Origin: Verrucomicrobiota bacterium
GTDB lineage: Bacteria; Chlamydiota; Chlamydiia; Chlamydiales; Rhabdochlamydiaceae
Length of the DNA stretch: 64,000 nucleotides
Assembly (NCBI GenBank): GCA_018239715.1
Contig: JAFEGW010000003.1
Coordinates: forward strand, 62,001 to 126,000
Reading direction: 5' to 3'
Both the position numbers and the translations under genes were made by a program. The notes beneath the pieces are model-generated. The model had not been told where the DNA came from. It ran no database searches and saw nothing but the letters and a program-made list of their open reading frames with translations. This document shows positions 8,236-17,748 of the stretch, in pieces; within the stretch, counting starts at the first letter, position 1; each line of letters opens with the position of its first letter.

Positions 8236-10617
8236 ATGGATTTAAACAGATGTTTTTCTAGTCACATGATGACACGGTTACTGGCATGGAGAAATCCTCA
8301 GGGAAAAGAAGAAGAATGGATTGGAAAAGACAAACCGATAGATAATATCTCAAAATTGGCAGGAAGAGTAATTTCTTGTGAAATAGGTCTTCTTATTCTC
8401 ATTACTACTTCGACGTTAGAAACAGTCGCCTACTCCGTTCTTACCCTTGTTTCTCTTGCCGTATATCCAGTCACAACTTTACCCTACAAACTATGTATAA
8501 AACTTTTAGAAAGTAGCTCTTTTACCATTGTTTGGGGTGTGGTGGTTGCCATTCTTTACAATCCTTTTCTTCCCAATATTGTGACTCATGAGAGTTCTGC
8601 TCGTTACTTTGCTCCAAAAATCAACTGCATCCCAGTGAAATTCTTCCGATCACAGGACCATTTGCGCTTAAAGAAAAAAAATCTTAAACCAGAGCCTTCA
8701 GATCTTCCATCAGCAAAACCTCCTGCAGCAGTTAGCACCGCTGATGAAATTGTACCATCGGTAGCCAGAAATGATTCACCTGAAAAATGGCAACAAGGCC
8801 AGCATCCTAAATTGTATGAATTTCGAGGTGCTCAATACAAAAATGGAACGACCCATTTTTGCGTTTATGCGCCTAATGCAAAACAAGTTTCACTCATTCT
8901 TTTCAAAGATAAAGAATACCGATTTGAGATGAAAAAAAATCAAGGTGGAGAATGGGAGAGAAGTTTGCCGGAGGCAAAACCAGGAGATACTTATCAGTAT
9001 AATATTGTAGATGCCCGTAGCGATTCCTGGCTGCGAGTTGATCCTTTTAGTTTTTCAATAAACCAAATAAAAGATGAGATTCGCTCAATGATTGTTAACT
9101 CTACTCATTATCAGTGGGGTGACCAGGCTTGGATGCACAAAAGAGCTCAAACACCTCGTTTGCAAAATCCTCTCTCTATTTATGAAATTCAAATTAAATC
9201 CTGGAAAAGTGGGTATAGTTATCCATTAAATTTTATTGACCACGCGAGAAAACTAATTCCTTATTGTACAGAAATGGGCTTTACGCATGTCGAATGCTAC
9301 GGTCTTCTGGAACATGCTGACCCAGGTGCAAGAGGATATCGAGTTGCCAACTTTTTTGCTCCTTACAGAGGTTGTGGAAATAATGATGATTTTAAACATT
9401 TTGTCGATCATCTTCATCGAAATGGGATCGGAGTGATTATCGATTGGATTCCCACCCATTTTGATCATAATGCGGCAATTTCACTTCATGAGTTTGATGG
9501 CACAGATTTATTTGCTGCAGAAGCATCGAATTGGGGAACATTGTACTTGGATTATGCAAAAGAAGAAACTCGCCGTTTAATGTTTGCCAGTGCGTTATAT
9601 TTTTTAGACCAGCTTCATATAGATGCCATTCGATTCGACGCCGTGAGTCAAATGGTTCGTCGTCAGGGGAAAGAGATCTCTTCTGGAATTTCCTTTTTGC
9701 GTGAGCTGAATGATACTATTCATTCTTGCTATCCAGGAGTGATGACAATCGCTGAAGAAACTGAAGGATTTCCTAATGTGACACGACCCACCAGCGAAGG
9801 GGGATTAGGTTTTGACGTAAAATGGGATATAGGATGGAGTCATAACTCTCGCTATTTCTTACAGACCCCTTATCATGAAAGACATGAGCATAGGCATTGG
9901 TATGATAAAATTGTCTATTTCTTAAATTCAGTTCAACACGGTGAAAAAGTCATTCTTACCCACTCTCACGATGACACAGACAGTGGCAATAAACAACCCG
10001 TACTTTTGGAATGTGTGAGGCATCTTAGCAATCAAGAAGAAAAGTTTGCAAATTTAAGAAACTTTTTTTCTTGGCAAACATGCGCCCCTAGCTACGGTTA
10101 TATGGTACATATGGGTGATGAGATTGCTCAAAAGGATTCATGGTATACAAGATTGAGACAAAATGTGTCGTGTGTCGATTGGACTTTGACAAGCCAAAAA
10201 CCTGCGCATCAAGAAATTCAAATTTGTATACAAGATTTCAATAAGTTGTATCGCAATTCACCGCAACTGTGGGAAAAATCAGGTGAAGATTATTCGTTGA
10301 TTGCAGAGCATAATAGTAATTGCGTTGTTGCCTACCATCGAGGCACAAAAAATAATAAGCGTCTAGCAGTGGTTCATAACTTCTTAAATAAAGGATATCC
10401 TTCCTATGATTTGACATTATCTAAAGATGATAGCAACGCTAAAAAAATTCAAAAAATTGAGGTTCTTTTTAATTCAGATCGAAAATCCTATGGAGGATCA
10501 GGAAATTTTGAGAATTACACAGCAGAAATTATTTTTGATTCAAACATGCAAGAACATAAATTAAGAATAGCCCTTCCTCCTCTTTCCACGCTGGTACTTA
10601 TGGAAGAGTTATCTTAA
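8236..10617 (+). CDS. GlgB-like glycogen branching enzyme with an N-terminal membrane region
   Basis: A 793-residue protein. Residues about 40-115 hold two to three long hydrophobic stretches, followed by a Pro/Ser/Ala-rich linker (about 145-190), a CBM48-like beta-sandwich (FCVYAPNAKQVSLILF, about 210-290) and a GH13 barrel closest to GlgB (NPLSIYEIQIKSW, THVECYGLLEHADPG). Catalytic positions appear intact: nucleophile D468 (IRFDAV), acid/base in AEETEGF (E507/E508), third acid in HSHDD (579-580). Branching enzymes cut alpha-1,4 and form alpha-1,6 bonds. The membrane segment is not part of normal GlgB and suggests anchoring in an envelope or the inclusion membrane. The gene is more AT-rich than its neighbours and may be acquired. 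It converges on lnt with 4 nt overlap. Confidence 0.8.
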   Translation: MDLNRCFSSHMMTRLLAWRNPQGKEEEWIGKDKPIDNISKLAGRVISCEIGLLILITTSTLETVAYSVLTLVSLAVYPVTTLPYKLCIKLLESSSFTIVWGVVVAILYNPFLPNIVTHESSARYFAPKINCIPVKFFRSQDHLRLKKKNLKPEPSDLPSAKPPAAVSTADEIVPSVARNDSPEKWQQGQHPKLYEFRGAQYKNGTTHFCVYAPNAKQVSLILFKDKEYRFEMKKNQGGEWERSLPEAKPGDTYQYNIVDARSDSWLRVDPFSFSINQIKDEIRSMIVNSTHYQWGDQAWMHKRAQTPRLQNPLSIYEIQIKSWKSGYSYPLNFIDHARKLIPYCTEMGFTHVECYGLLEHADPGARGYRVANFFAPYRGCGNNDDFKHFVDHLHRNGIGVIIDWIPTHFDHNAAISLHEFDGTDLFAAEASNWGTLYLDYAKEETRRLMFASALYFLDQLHIDAIRFDAVSQMVRRQGKEISSGISFLRELNDTIHSCYPGVMTIAEETEGFPNVTRPTSEGGLGFDVKWDIGWSHNSRYFLQTPYHERHEHRHWYDKIVYFLNSVQHGEKVILTHSHDDTDSGNKQPVLLECVRHLSNQEEKFANLRNFFSWQTCAPSYGYMVHMGDEIAQKDSWYTRLRQNVSCVDWTLTSQKPAHQEIQICIQDFNKLYRNSPQLWEKSGEDYSLIAEHNSNCVVAYHRGTKNNKRLAVVHNFLNKGYPSYDLTLSKDDSNAKKIQKIEVLFNSDRKSYGGSGNFENYTAEIIFDSNMQEHKLRIALPPLSTLVLMEELS

Positions 10618-12218
10618 GATCCACTCTTAATAGCAAGCTTTTGGTCATCCCGTTTTAATGTCCCTTTAAGACCGCCTAGGAAAAAGCAGACGATGATAAA
10701 AAGTGCTGACAAGGAAACAATGCCCCAATCTCCCCAGAAACTATACAGCGTTGAATAATGATAGAGAGGAACTTTGGCAACTAAGACATCAGCCCGCTGC
10801 TCTTCGACAATTTGTCCAATCACCCGTCCCAAACTATCGACCGCTGCTGTGATGCCGGTATTACAAGCACGGACCATGGGCACACCATTTTCCACAGCCC
10901 GCAGCCTTGCATGGTCAAAGTGCTGTTTAGGAAGCCGTGAGTGAGGATACCAATTATCATTCGTCAAGTTCACAAAAAGGGAGGCTCCTTTTTGACGCCC
11001 CTGCCGCATCAAATGGGAGAAAGTTTCTTCATAGCAAATAGAAGTCGATAGAGGAACTTTGCCGGCAAAAACCTTTGCCTCTTTTCCATGCGTGAAAAAT
11101 TCTGTGATTCCATAAGACTTTGTCAATGTTCTGACCCATTCGAAGGGAACGTATTCTGCTAAAGGGACAAGGATCTGTTTATCATACCGATGAACTTTAT
11201 CACCGTTATGGGGGCAATAAAAGGCCGAAGTAAAATGATGTCCGCCCTCTTCCGCTTCTAAACCTGCAATGACATCGGTCTTAAAAATCTTGGCAACCGA
11301 CTGAACCCAGAACTGATTGGAAACTTTGATATCGGTGTGCAGGCCGCTGAGATAATCTTTGACGCTCTGACCTAAGACATCTTCTAAAATATGCCGAACA
11401 ACCGAAGAAGGATAAGTCTCTTGGTGGGCCGAACAAGGAACCGTAAATTCTGGAAGAACGACGAGGTCGAGAGGTTCCGTCTGATGGATCTTTAAGAGGT
11501 GCATGATGCGATGCCACTGTTGAGAAGGGGGAATAAATTCATGAAAACGGCCATCGATCGGGATTTTTTGCGAAGGAAGAAGTCCCGTCTGCACAAGGCC
11601 AATCGTCATCGTATCGCTTTGATCAATTTTTGATTGATGAAGACGGGTATGAATGATTCCGAACAGATAAGGAAAAACAGCTAGCGCTAAGGCAACCTTC
11701 CATCGTTTTTTCCAAAAAGCCAGGTTCGTTAAAATGACCATGAAAGAAAGGCCCAGCACTCCAAACAGCGAGGCCGCCTGCATCGGCAGGGCAAAGGCTG
11801 ATAAACTAAGACCGGCAGGATTCCAGGAAAATCCGCAGAGCACATGCAGCCGCGCCCATTCCAGAAGCGTCCACAACGCTGCCGTCGCAACGAGAGGAAT
11901 TTTATCGATAAAGAGCGTCACGAGCCCAAATTGCAACCCGAGCCAGAGAGCGATCGCGAAATAAACAAATAGAATGTAATACCCTTGAAACTCCACGCTG
12001 GTCATCCATGAGAGCTGAACGAACTGGACAGCCGTGAACCAAACCGTGGCGACCCAAAATCGGGTCTTTGAAAATGGAAGTTCTACAGCAACTCTCCAAA
12101 AAAGAGCATACCCGATGCAGGCGGCCACCGGAGCTAGCCACGGGCTCCAAGCAGGTTGGCCCAGTGCAACAATCAGCCAGCTTAAAAGAGCAGTCCCCCA
12201 CATTTTCCAAGGTTTCAC
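10614..12218 (-). CDS. lnt: Apolipoprotein N-acyltransferase
   Basis: Lnt adds the third acyl chain to the N-terminal cysteine of lipoproteins at the inner membrane. The 534-residue protein has an N-terminal set of six or more hydrophobic helices (to about 190), a nitrilase-fold domain (205-500) and a last helix near 510. The catalytic triad is visible: E257 (VVLPEF), K347 (DKQILVPLAEYVPF) and C395 (STSICYEE). It starts inside the end of the DoxX-like gene (4-nt overlap). In C. trachomatis lnt precedes lpxC directly; here the cyo operon and the branching-enzyme gene lie between them. Confidence 0.95.
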   Translation of the reverse strand: MKPWKMWGTALLSWLIVALGQPAWSPWLAPVAACIGYALFWRVAVELPFSKTRFWVATVWFTAVQFVQLSWMTSVEFQGYYILFVYFAIALWLGLQFGLVTLFIDKIPLVATAALWTLLEWARLHVLCGFSWNPAGLSLSAFALPMQAASLFGVLGLSFMVILTNLAFWKKRWKVALALAVFPYLFGIIHTRLHQSKIDQSDTMTIGLVQTGLLPSQKIPIDGRFHEFIPPSQQWHRIMHLLKIHQTEPLDLVVLPEFTVPCSAHQETYPSSVVRHILEDVLGQSVKDYLSGLHTDIKVSNQFWVQSVAKIFKTDVIAGLEAEEGGHHFTSAFYCPHNGDKVHRYDKQILVPLAEYVPFEWVRTLTKSYGITEFFTHGKEAKVFAGKVPLSTSICYEETFSHLMRQGRQKGASLFVNLTNDNWYPHSRLPKQHFDHARLRAVENGVPMVRACNTGITAAVDSLGRVIGQIVEEQRADVLVAKVPLYHYSTLYSFWGDWGIVSLSALFIIVCFFLGGLKGTLKRDDQKLAIKSGS

Positions 12219-12655
12219 TTGTCCCCTCCGCCGCTGTTACAGGAAGCTAAAATAAAGAGACCTCCTAAAATGCTAATATTCTTTAAAAACATCCACATTT
12301 GCAGTTCGCGAGTTGTGCCATCATACATCCAAAAAGCATGCATGATCACCGTGGTTGGAATCAAGAAAAGGATCAGCAAAATAGCCCCTAACCGGACCTG
12401 CATGCCTAAAAGAACCATGAGCCCGCCTGCTGCTGCTAAAATAACCCCTGACAAGACGATGATCGAGGAGTAAGAAAGAATCAGGTTAAAAACTTTTTGA
12501 ACGTTATCGGGAAGACCAGGATAAACAACCCAATCATAGACCTTTGTGACAAATTCCTGCTGAGTCGCATCCCAATTTAAAATTTGATTTGCCACGAGAC
12601 AGATGAAGACAAAGCTTAAGCAGATCCGCCCCAGCATAAAAAAAACATTTTTCAT
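12215..12655 (-). CDS. DoxX-family membrane protein
   Basis: A 146-residue protein with four hydrophobic helices in the DoxX/DoxD pattern (GRICLSFVFICLVANQI at the start, then VILAAAGGLMVLLGMQVRLGAI in the middle, and a last helix before a polar tail). It overlaps lnt by 4 nt and is probably cotranscribed with it. DoxX-like proteins are quinone- or redox-linked membrane proteins of poorly defined role, so no exact function is given. Confidence 0.75.
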   Translation of the reverse strand: MKNVFFMLGRICLSFVFICLVANQILNWDATQQEFVTKVYDWVVYPGLPDNVQKVFNLILSYSSIIVLSGVILAAAGGLMVLLGMQVRLGAILLILFLIPTTVIMHAFWMYDGTTRELQMWMFLKNISILGGLFILASCNSGGGDK

Positions 12656-12700
12656 CTTTCTTCTCCACTCAGTTCAGGGTATAATAGGTCACAATCCCAT

Positions 12701-13780
12701 ATGAAATTTAGACAATATCATCTTTCAACTGTTTTGGAAAGCCTGGAATCGCAAAAAATTCCTTTAGACGCGTTTCTCAGCCGCTACTTCCGAGAGCACA
12801 AAGCCCTAGGCTCTAAGGACCGTCTTTTCATCAGTGAAACCATCTATCATTACATCCGCTGGAAAAACCTTTTTCAACATCTAAAAATCGAACCTTCGAT
12901 TTTGGACCCCTCTTTGCATTTAAAGGATCCGACCATCCCGGCACATATCCGCTACGGCATGCCTCTCCCTTTATATACTCTTTTGTCAGAGGCCTACGGC
13001 GAAGATAAAGCACAAGAAATCGGACTCGTCAGTAATCACCGCGCTCCTCTGACGATCCGTGTTAATCCCCTCAAAATTTCAAGGGACGAGTTGCTCGCAA
13101 AATGGAAAAACTCCTTCAAAGTCTCTCCCTGTCCGCACTCGTCTCTGGGAATCTATTTCCATGAAAAAGTGAACTTCCATATCCTCCCTGAATTTAAGGA
13201 CGGGCTCTTTGAAATCCAAGATGAAGCCAGCCAACTGGCGGCGGCGCTTGTGAAAGCAAAACCGAAACAGCATGTTCTCGATTATTGTGCTGGAGCAGGA
13301 GGAAAAACCTTAGCCTTTGCCCACAGTCTGGGTAATACAGGACAAATTTACCTCCATGATATTCGGCCGCGCGCTTTGCAAGAGGCCCGCAAGCGGCTCA
13401 ATCGTGCTGGCGTGCAAAATGTTCAATTTACTCTCTCTCCTGCGCAAAAAGGAAAAATGGACTGGGTCGTCGTCGATATTCCCTGCACAGGGACAGGCAC
13501 CTTCCGAAGAAATCCCGATCTTAAATGGAAATTCGAACTTGCCGATTTACAGAATCTTCTCCAAGAGCAGCGTGAAATTTTCCGAGAGGCTCTTACTTAT
13601 CTTCATCCTCACGGGACGATGGTCTACATGACTTGCAGCATTTTGCCCCAGGAAAATGAAAAGCAAGCCGCCTATTTTCAAGAGAGCTTTGGATTGGAAG
13701 TGGTAGAAAAGTTTCAAACTCTTCCTGTGCAAAATGGCATGGATGGATTTTTTGCTATCGCCATGAGGAGAAAAACATGA
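12701..13780 (+). CDS. RsmB/NOL1/NOP2-type rRNA cytosine-C5 methyltransferase
   Basis: A 359-residue SAM-dependent m5C methyltransferase. The AdoMet motif DYCAGAGGKTLAFA is near residue 195, the catalytic motif DIPCTGTGTFRRNPDLKW near 260, and the second-cysteine motif MTCSILPQENEKQ near 312. An N-terminal NusB-like helical domain (1-130) precedes it, as in RsmB, which methylates 16S rRNA. It overlaps the next gene by 4 nt (ATGA). The exact target base is inferred only from family resemblance; a tRNA m5C enzyme is possible. Confidence 0.88.
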   Translation: MKFRQYHLSTVLESLESQKIPLDAFLSRYFREHKALGSKDRLFISETIYHYIRWKNLFQHLKIEPSILDPSLHLKDPTIPAHIRYGMPLPLYTLLSEAYGEDKAQEIGLVSNHRAPLTIRVNPLKISRDELLAKWKNSFKVSPCPHSSLGIYFHEKVNFHILPEFKDGLFEIQDEASQLAAALVKAKPKQHVLDYCAGAGGKTLAFAHSLGNTGQIYLHDIRPRALQEARKRLNRAGVQNVQFTLSPAQKGKMDWVVVDIPCTGTGTFRRNPDLKWKFELADLQNLLQEQREIFREALTYLHPHGTMVYMTCSILPQENEKQAAYFQESFGLEVVEKFQTLPVQNGMDGFFAIAMRRKT

Positions 13781-14484
13781 TCGGAATTATTTTTGACTGC
13801 GATGGAACCTTGATTGATAGCGAGCATGCTTACTATTTAAGCTGGCAAGCAGCTCTTCAAGCTCGCGGCGGCTCTATCTCATTAGAAGAATATTCTACTC
13901 TTGCGGGCTACTCCGGCATGCATGTGGCCCAGAAGCTGCACGAAAAAGTGAACGCCGATTCGGCCGAGGCCCTTTTGCAAGATACAAAAAAAGCCTTTCG
14001 AGAAATACATACAAATGCCGTCAAACCTATTGAACGAACGGTGAAGTTCGTGCGCGCACTTGCTCAGCAAAAACAAAAGTTAAATATCAAAATGGGAGTC
14101 GCCTCCGCAGCCGGCAAGCAAGAAATTCTGCTCAATTTAGGCCGTACAGGACTCACGGAAGTCTTTGATGTGATTGTCTCGGGAAGAGATGATCTTCAGC
14201 ACTATCAAGATCCTGAAGGAGTCAACAAACCTAAGCCTTATATTTACTTGCATACCGCTCAGCTGCTGGGACTTCTTCCCTCGAGCTGCGTGGCTTTTGA
14301 AGATAGCGGGCCGGGTGTCCTTGCAGCCACAAGGGCGGGCATCTTGACTTATGCTGTTCCCCACCCTTTGACAAAAGATCACGATTTTTCTGAGGCCCAC
14401 TGCGTAATACAACCCGATACAGAACTTGATATTCAAGAATTCTTTGCATCGATGAGTAAACTTCTTAAAAAACCCTCAATATGA
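13777..14484 (+). CDS. HAD-superfamily phosphatase/phosphomutase
   Basis: A 235-residue HAD hydrolase. Motif I is FDCDGTLIDSE (nucleophile D8, acid/base D10), a helical cap spans about 18-85, motif II is VASAAGK, and motif IV is AFEDSGPGVLAATRAG. The cap and motif I resemble beta-phosphoglucomutase or phosphoglycolate phosphatase types, but the substrate cannot be read from the sequence. It overlaps the upstream methyltransferase and probably shares its transcript. Confidence 0.85.
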   Translation: MIGIIFDCDGTLIDSEHAYYLSWQAALQARGGSISLEEYSTLAGYSGMHVAQKLHEKVNADSAEALLQDTKKAFREIHTNAVKPIERTVKFVRALAQQKQKLNIKMGVASAAGKQEILLNLGRTGLTEVFDVIVSGRDDLQHYQDPEGVNKPKPYIYLHTAQLLGLLPSSCVAFEDSGPGVLAATRAGILTYAVPHPLTKDHDFSEAHCVIQPDTELDIQEFFASMSKLLKKPSI

Positions 14485-14497
14485 TACTTTAATCCTT

Positions 14498-15538
14498 ATG
14501 TTTAAAACTCTGCTTTTTTCAGCTCTTATTTTAGGCACTCTTCAAGCCGCTCCTATTCCTCCTATCGAACAGGTGAGAGAGATCGCCGTGCACAACCGCA
14601 TTTTGACCAAGGTCAATGGGAAAAATATCTCGGTGCTCGATGTCATGAAGCATATGGACGTCTTTCTCAATCGTTACTATCCGCAATACGCAAATTCCAA
14701 AACCGCCAAATACCAATTTTATTCGACCCAATGGCGCCAGACCCTCCAGCAAATGGTCGATCATGAGCTCATGGTCGCCGATGCCGAAAGCCGAGAAATC
14801 AAAATCTCGGATGGAGAGGTAAGGGAAGAAATCCAAACCCGCTACGGCCCTAATGTAATGGGCACATTAGATGAGCTCGGTATCTCCTATGAAGAAGCCC
14901 GTGAAATGGTTGAGCAGGACATGATCGTGCAGCGTATCCAATGGGTCCGCGTAACTTCAAAAGTTCTGCAAAAAGTCACCTCCGCAGAAATCAAGAAAGC
15001 CTATCAAAAATTCCTTCAAGAAAATCCTGCTAAAGAAGAGTGGAAATATCAATTTCTCACCATCCGCTCCGGCATTGAATCGGGTGAGCAAGCCGGTCGC
15101 GACATTGCCCAGAAACTCCTGGCTTTTCAAGAAAAATCCCAGGGAAATCTGGCCGTTGCTGCCGACCTTTTCAAAGCTGAATCTCCTGAATCGATGGCAA
15201 CGCTCACGGTTTCCCAAGAATTTGATGCCGAAGACAAGGCGCTTTCTCAAGCCCATCGCGAAATTCTATCCCGGCTCGATAAAGGCCAGTGGAGCCAACC
15301 CGCGATCCAACAGAGCCGGGATGGGACGAAAGTCATCCGCATCTTCCATCTCAAAGACCATACCAAAACGACTCCCCCTGCTTTTGCCACTGTCGCCAAT
15401 GATCTCAAACAACATTTGCTCAATGAGCAGGCAGAGATAGAGAACAAAGCCTATCTTGCCAAGCTCCATCAACGATTTAATTTTGATGAGAAATCGCTCG
15501 ATATCCCCCCTCATTTCGAGCCATTTACAGCTAGATAA
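14498..15538 (+). CDS. SurA-like periplasmic chaperone (CT355-like)
   Basis: A 346-residue exported protein with a signal peptide (MFKTLLFSALILGTLQAAP). The SurA N-terminal chaperone fold is visible as ILTKVNGKNISVLDVMKHMD, LQQMVDHELMVADAESREI and a long helical segment to about 170. The C-terminal half resembles a parvulin region in length and pattern but I do not see clear active-site motifs. In C. trachomatis a similar gene (CT355) sits next to ksgA, as here, where TAATG joins the two. A role in outer-membrane protein folding is inferred. Confidence 0.75.
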   Translation: MFKTLLFSALILGTLQAAPIPPIEQVREIAVHNRILTKVNGKNISVLDVMKHMDVFLNRYYPQYANSKTAKYQFYSTQWRQTLQQMVDHELMVADAESREIKISDGEVREEIQTRYGPNVMGTLDELGISYEEAREMVEQDMIVQRIQWVRVTSKVLQKVTSAEIKKAYQKFLQENPAKEEWKYQFLTIRSGIESGEQAGRDIAQKLLAFQEKSQGNLAVAADLFKAESPESMATLTVSQEFDAEDKALSQAHREILSRLDKGQWSQPAIQQSRDGTKVIRIFHLKDHTKTTPPAFATVANDLKQHLLNEQAEIENKAYLAKLHQRFNFDEKSLDIPPHFEPFTAR

Positions 15539-16368
15539 TGATGGCTCTGTATAAACCTTCGGCTTTGCGTGCTTTTCTCGAAGAAATTGGGGCTTCTCCT
15601 AAAAAAAGCCTCTCCCAGAATTTTCTTGTCGATGGGAATATCATTCGAAAAATCGTCTCATTAGCTCACGTGCAACCGGGCGATTTTGTTTTAGAGATCG
15701 GCCCGGGTCCTGGAGTCCTCACGGAAGAGCTTTTAGCTCGTGGAGCCCATGTGTTAGCCGTTGAAAAAGATCGCAAATTTGCAGCAGCCCTCCCGCGCCT
15801 TCAAACCCCCGATCATCGTTTAACCGTGATCGAAGGAGACATCCTCGAGCAAGACCTGTCTAAACTTTTAAAGCCTAAAACTAAACTCGTCGCCAATCTT
15901 CCTTATCAAATCACCACTCCCATTTTAACAGCCTTTCTTTCCAAGAGAGAATTTTTTGAATCGATCACTGTGATGGTGCAAAAAGAAGTCGCGGCCCGGT
16001 TTTCAGCGCGGCCCGGAACCAAAGATTACAGTTCGATCACCTTATTTGTGCAGTTCTATTCTCAACCTACCTACGGTTTTACCGTCGAGCCGACGTGTTT
16101 TTATCCTCCTCCCCGCGTCAAATCCTCCGTGGTGAAGTTCACCTTGCAGGATCCCCCTCCTGTTTCTTCGGAAGGGGCTTTCTTTGCCCTCACACGCCGT
16201 GCCTTTCAGCAGCGGCGTAAAATGGTCCGCACATCCCTTAAAAACGATTACGACCTGGCCTCCATTGATCGAGGACTGGAAAAAATTGGCAAAGGGCTCC
16301 AGGTGAGGCCGGAAAACCTATCTCTGACCGACTTTTTGATTCTTTTTCAGGAGATAGACCAGCATTAA
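15538..16368 (+). CDS. ksgA: 16S rRNA adenine dimethyltransferase
   Basis: KsgA/RsmA dimethylates two adjacent adenines (A1518/A1519 in E. coli numbering) in helix 45 of 16S rRNA. The 276-residue protein has the KKSLSQNFLVDGNII start motif, the AdoMet motif VLEIGPGPGVLTEEL, the catalytic NLPYQITTPIL (N-L-P-Y) motif, and the C-terminal VRTSLKNDY helix. It starts on the upstream stop (TAATG, with a second ATG directly after) and overlaps the convergent dacF by 51 nt. Confidence 0.97.
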   Translation: MMALYKPSALRAFLEEIGASPKKSLSQNFLVDGNIIRKIVSLAHVQPGDFVLEIGPGPGVLTEELLARGAHVLAVEKDRKFAAALPRLQTPDHRLTVIEGDILEQDLSKLLKPKTKLVANLPYQITTPILTAFLSKREFFESITVMVQKEVAARFSARPGTKDYSSITLFVQFYSQPTYGFTVEPTCFYPPPRVKSSVVKFTLQDPPPVSSEGAFFALTRRAFQQRRKMVRTSLKNDYDLASIDRGLEKIGKGLQVRPENLSLTDFLILFQEIDQH

Positions 16369-17595
16369 GATAATTTGGCCGCCTAAAAAGAAAGCGAGCA
16401 AAAATTTCTTGTGATTTTGGCAGAGATCGCCCAAACCTGCCCACCATTTTTGATCGACGTCATGGGCGGCAAAAAGCGGCAGCTCTTTCAGACTATTCCC
16501 CTTTTCTTCTACAAGGCGCAAATGACCGACAACGTCCCCCGCTTTGATCGGAAGCTTGCAAGGATTCCAAGTAATTTCCGCACGGAAGGCGGGCTCTTCT
16601 GCAGGATAATACTTTAAGACGAGATCTTCTTTTAGAAGAGCATCAAGAGGAGCTTTCGCGCCCCGTAGAGACTGACTAAAACGGTCTTTTTCTTTCGCAA
16701 ATAAAACACGGGACAGCAGCTTTTCTCGAAAGGCAGCTTCGAAAAGCTTGATCGAATCCCTAAATCGATGTTCGCTTTCGCTGCAACCCAGTAAAACAGC
16801 AATCAGCGTTCGACCTTCATGCGTTGCCGCCCCTACAAAAGTATGGCCCGCTTTAGCCACGTAGCCTGTTTTGACGCCGATCGCCTTCGGATAGAAATAA
16901 GGCCCCGGCTTCACAAGCCGGTTGTGCTGGGAAAGGAAGCGGGAAGGCTGTTTGTTGGTTGGAGGACACTGGTATTTTGTCGTTTTGACAATCTCCCGGA
17001 AAGCTGCGTGCTTTAAGGCCAGCCTTGTCATAAGCGCCATGTCATATGCCGTTGTCCAATGTTCTGCATGGTGGAGTCCATGCGGATTACTAAAACGGGT
17101 CTCTTGGATGCCGTGGCTTTGCAAATATTGATTGAGCTCCGATACAAATTGATCGATCGATCCGCTGGTATACTCAGCCAGCACATTGGCCGCATCGTTG
17201 CCCGAGCTCAGCATAAGCCCATGCATAAGGCTATGCAAGGAAAGCATTTCCCCCGGCCGTATTCCCATCATGGTCCCGTCATGTTCAAGAGTGTGCGGAG
17301 GATGCTGTGATCCTGCAGCTTGCCTAGCAGGGGCTGGGACAGTTTTAAGTGCTAGATGAGAGGCTTCCACCAGTTTATCCAGCTGCGCTCCCTTTTTCTC
17401 CAAGACATAAAGGGCTGTTGCAATCTTCGTGATGCTCGCGGGAAATTGTTTTTCGTGGATGTTTTTTGCGTAGAGGATCGCGCCCGTTTCGGCATTCATC
17501 AAAACCGCGGAAGGCGCTGAGACCTCCACTTTCAAAGGCTTACTCCATACAACTGAGGTGAAACAAGAAAGCAAAATGAGAAGAGGCCGCGACAT
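16318..17595 (-). CDS. dacF: D-alanyl-D-alanine carboxypeptidase, PBP5/6 type
   Basis: A 425-residue low-molecular-mass penicillin-binding protein. It has a signal peptide, the SxxK motif in FPASITKIAT (about residue 53-60), the SxN motif in MLSSGNDAAN, and the KTG motif in AIGVKTGYVAKAG, then a beta-rich C-terminal domain and a membrane anchor (LLAFFLGGQIILMLVYLL). It trims stem peptides in the periplasm. This fits the modern view that chlamydiae make a small amount of peptidoglycan for division. The position matches CT551 dacF of C. trachomatis. Confidence 0.93.
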   Translation of the reverse strand: MSRPLLILLSCFTSVVWSKPLKVEVSAPSAVLMNAETGAILYAKNIHEKQFPASITKIATALYVLEKKGAQLDKLVEASHLALKTVPAPARQAAGSQHPPHTLEHDGTMMGIRPGEMLSLHSLMHGLMLSSGNDAANVLAEYTSGSIDQFVSELNQYLQSHGIQETRFSNPHGLHHAEHWTTAYDMALMTRLALKHAAFREIVKTTKYQCPPTNKQPSRFLSQHNRLVKPGPYFYPKAIGVKTGYVAKAGHTFVGAATHEGRTLIAVLLGCSESEHRFRDSIKLFEAAFREKLLSRVLFAKEKDRFSQSLRGAKAPLDALLKEDLVLKYYPAEEPAFRAEITWNPCKLPIKAGDVVGHLRLVEEKGNSLKELPLFAAHDVDQKWWAGLGDLCQNHKKFLLAFFLGGQIILMLVYLLKKNQKVGQR

Positions 17596-17748
17596 ATGTG
17601 CCTATAGTTATGCCCCAATCGGATTTATTGGAAAAGCGCATTTCTGCAACTCTTTAATTTTTAGGAATATGCACTAATTTAAAAAAATAAGTTGATAAGT
17701 CGTGCGTCGACAGGTATTAGAAAATCATCTAGGGAGAGGTGCGCACCG

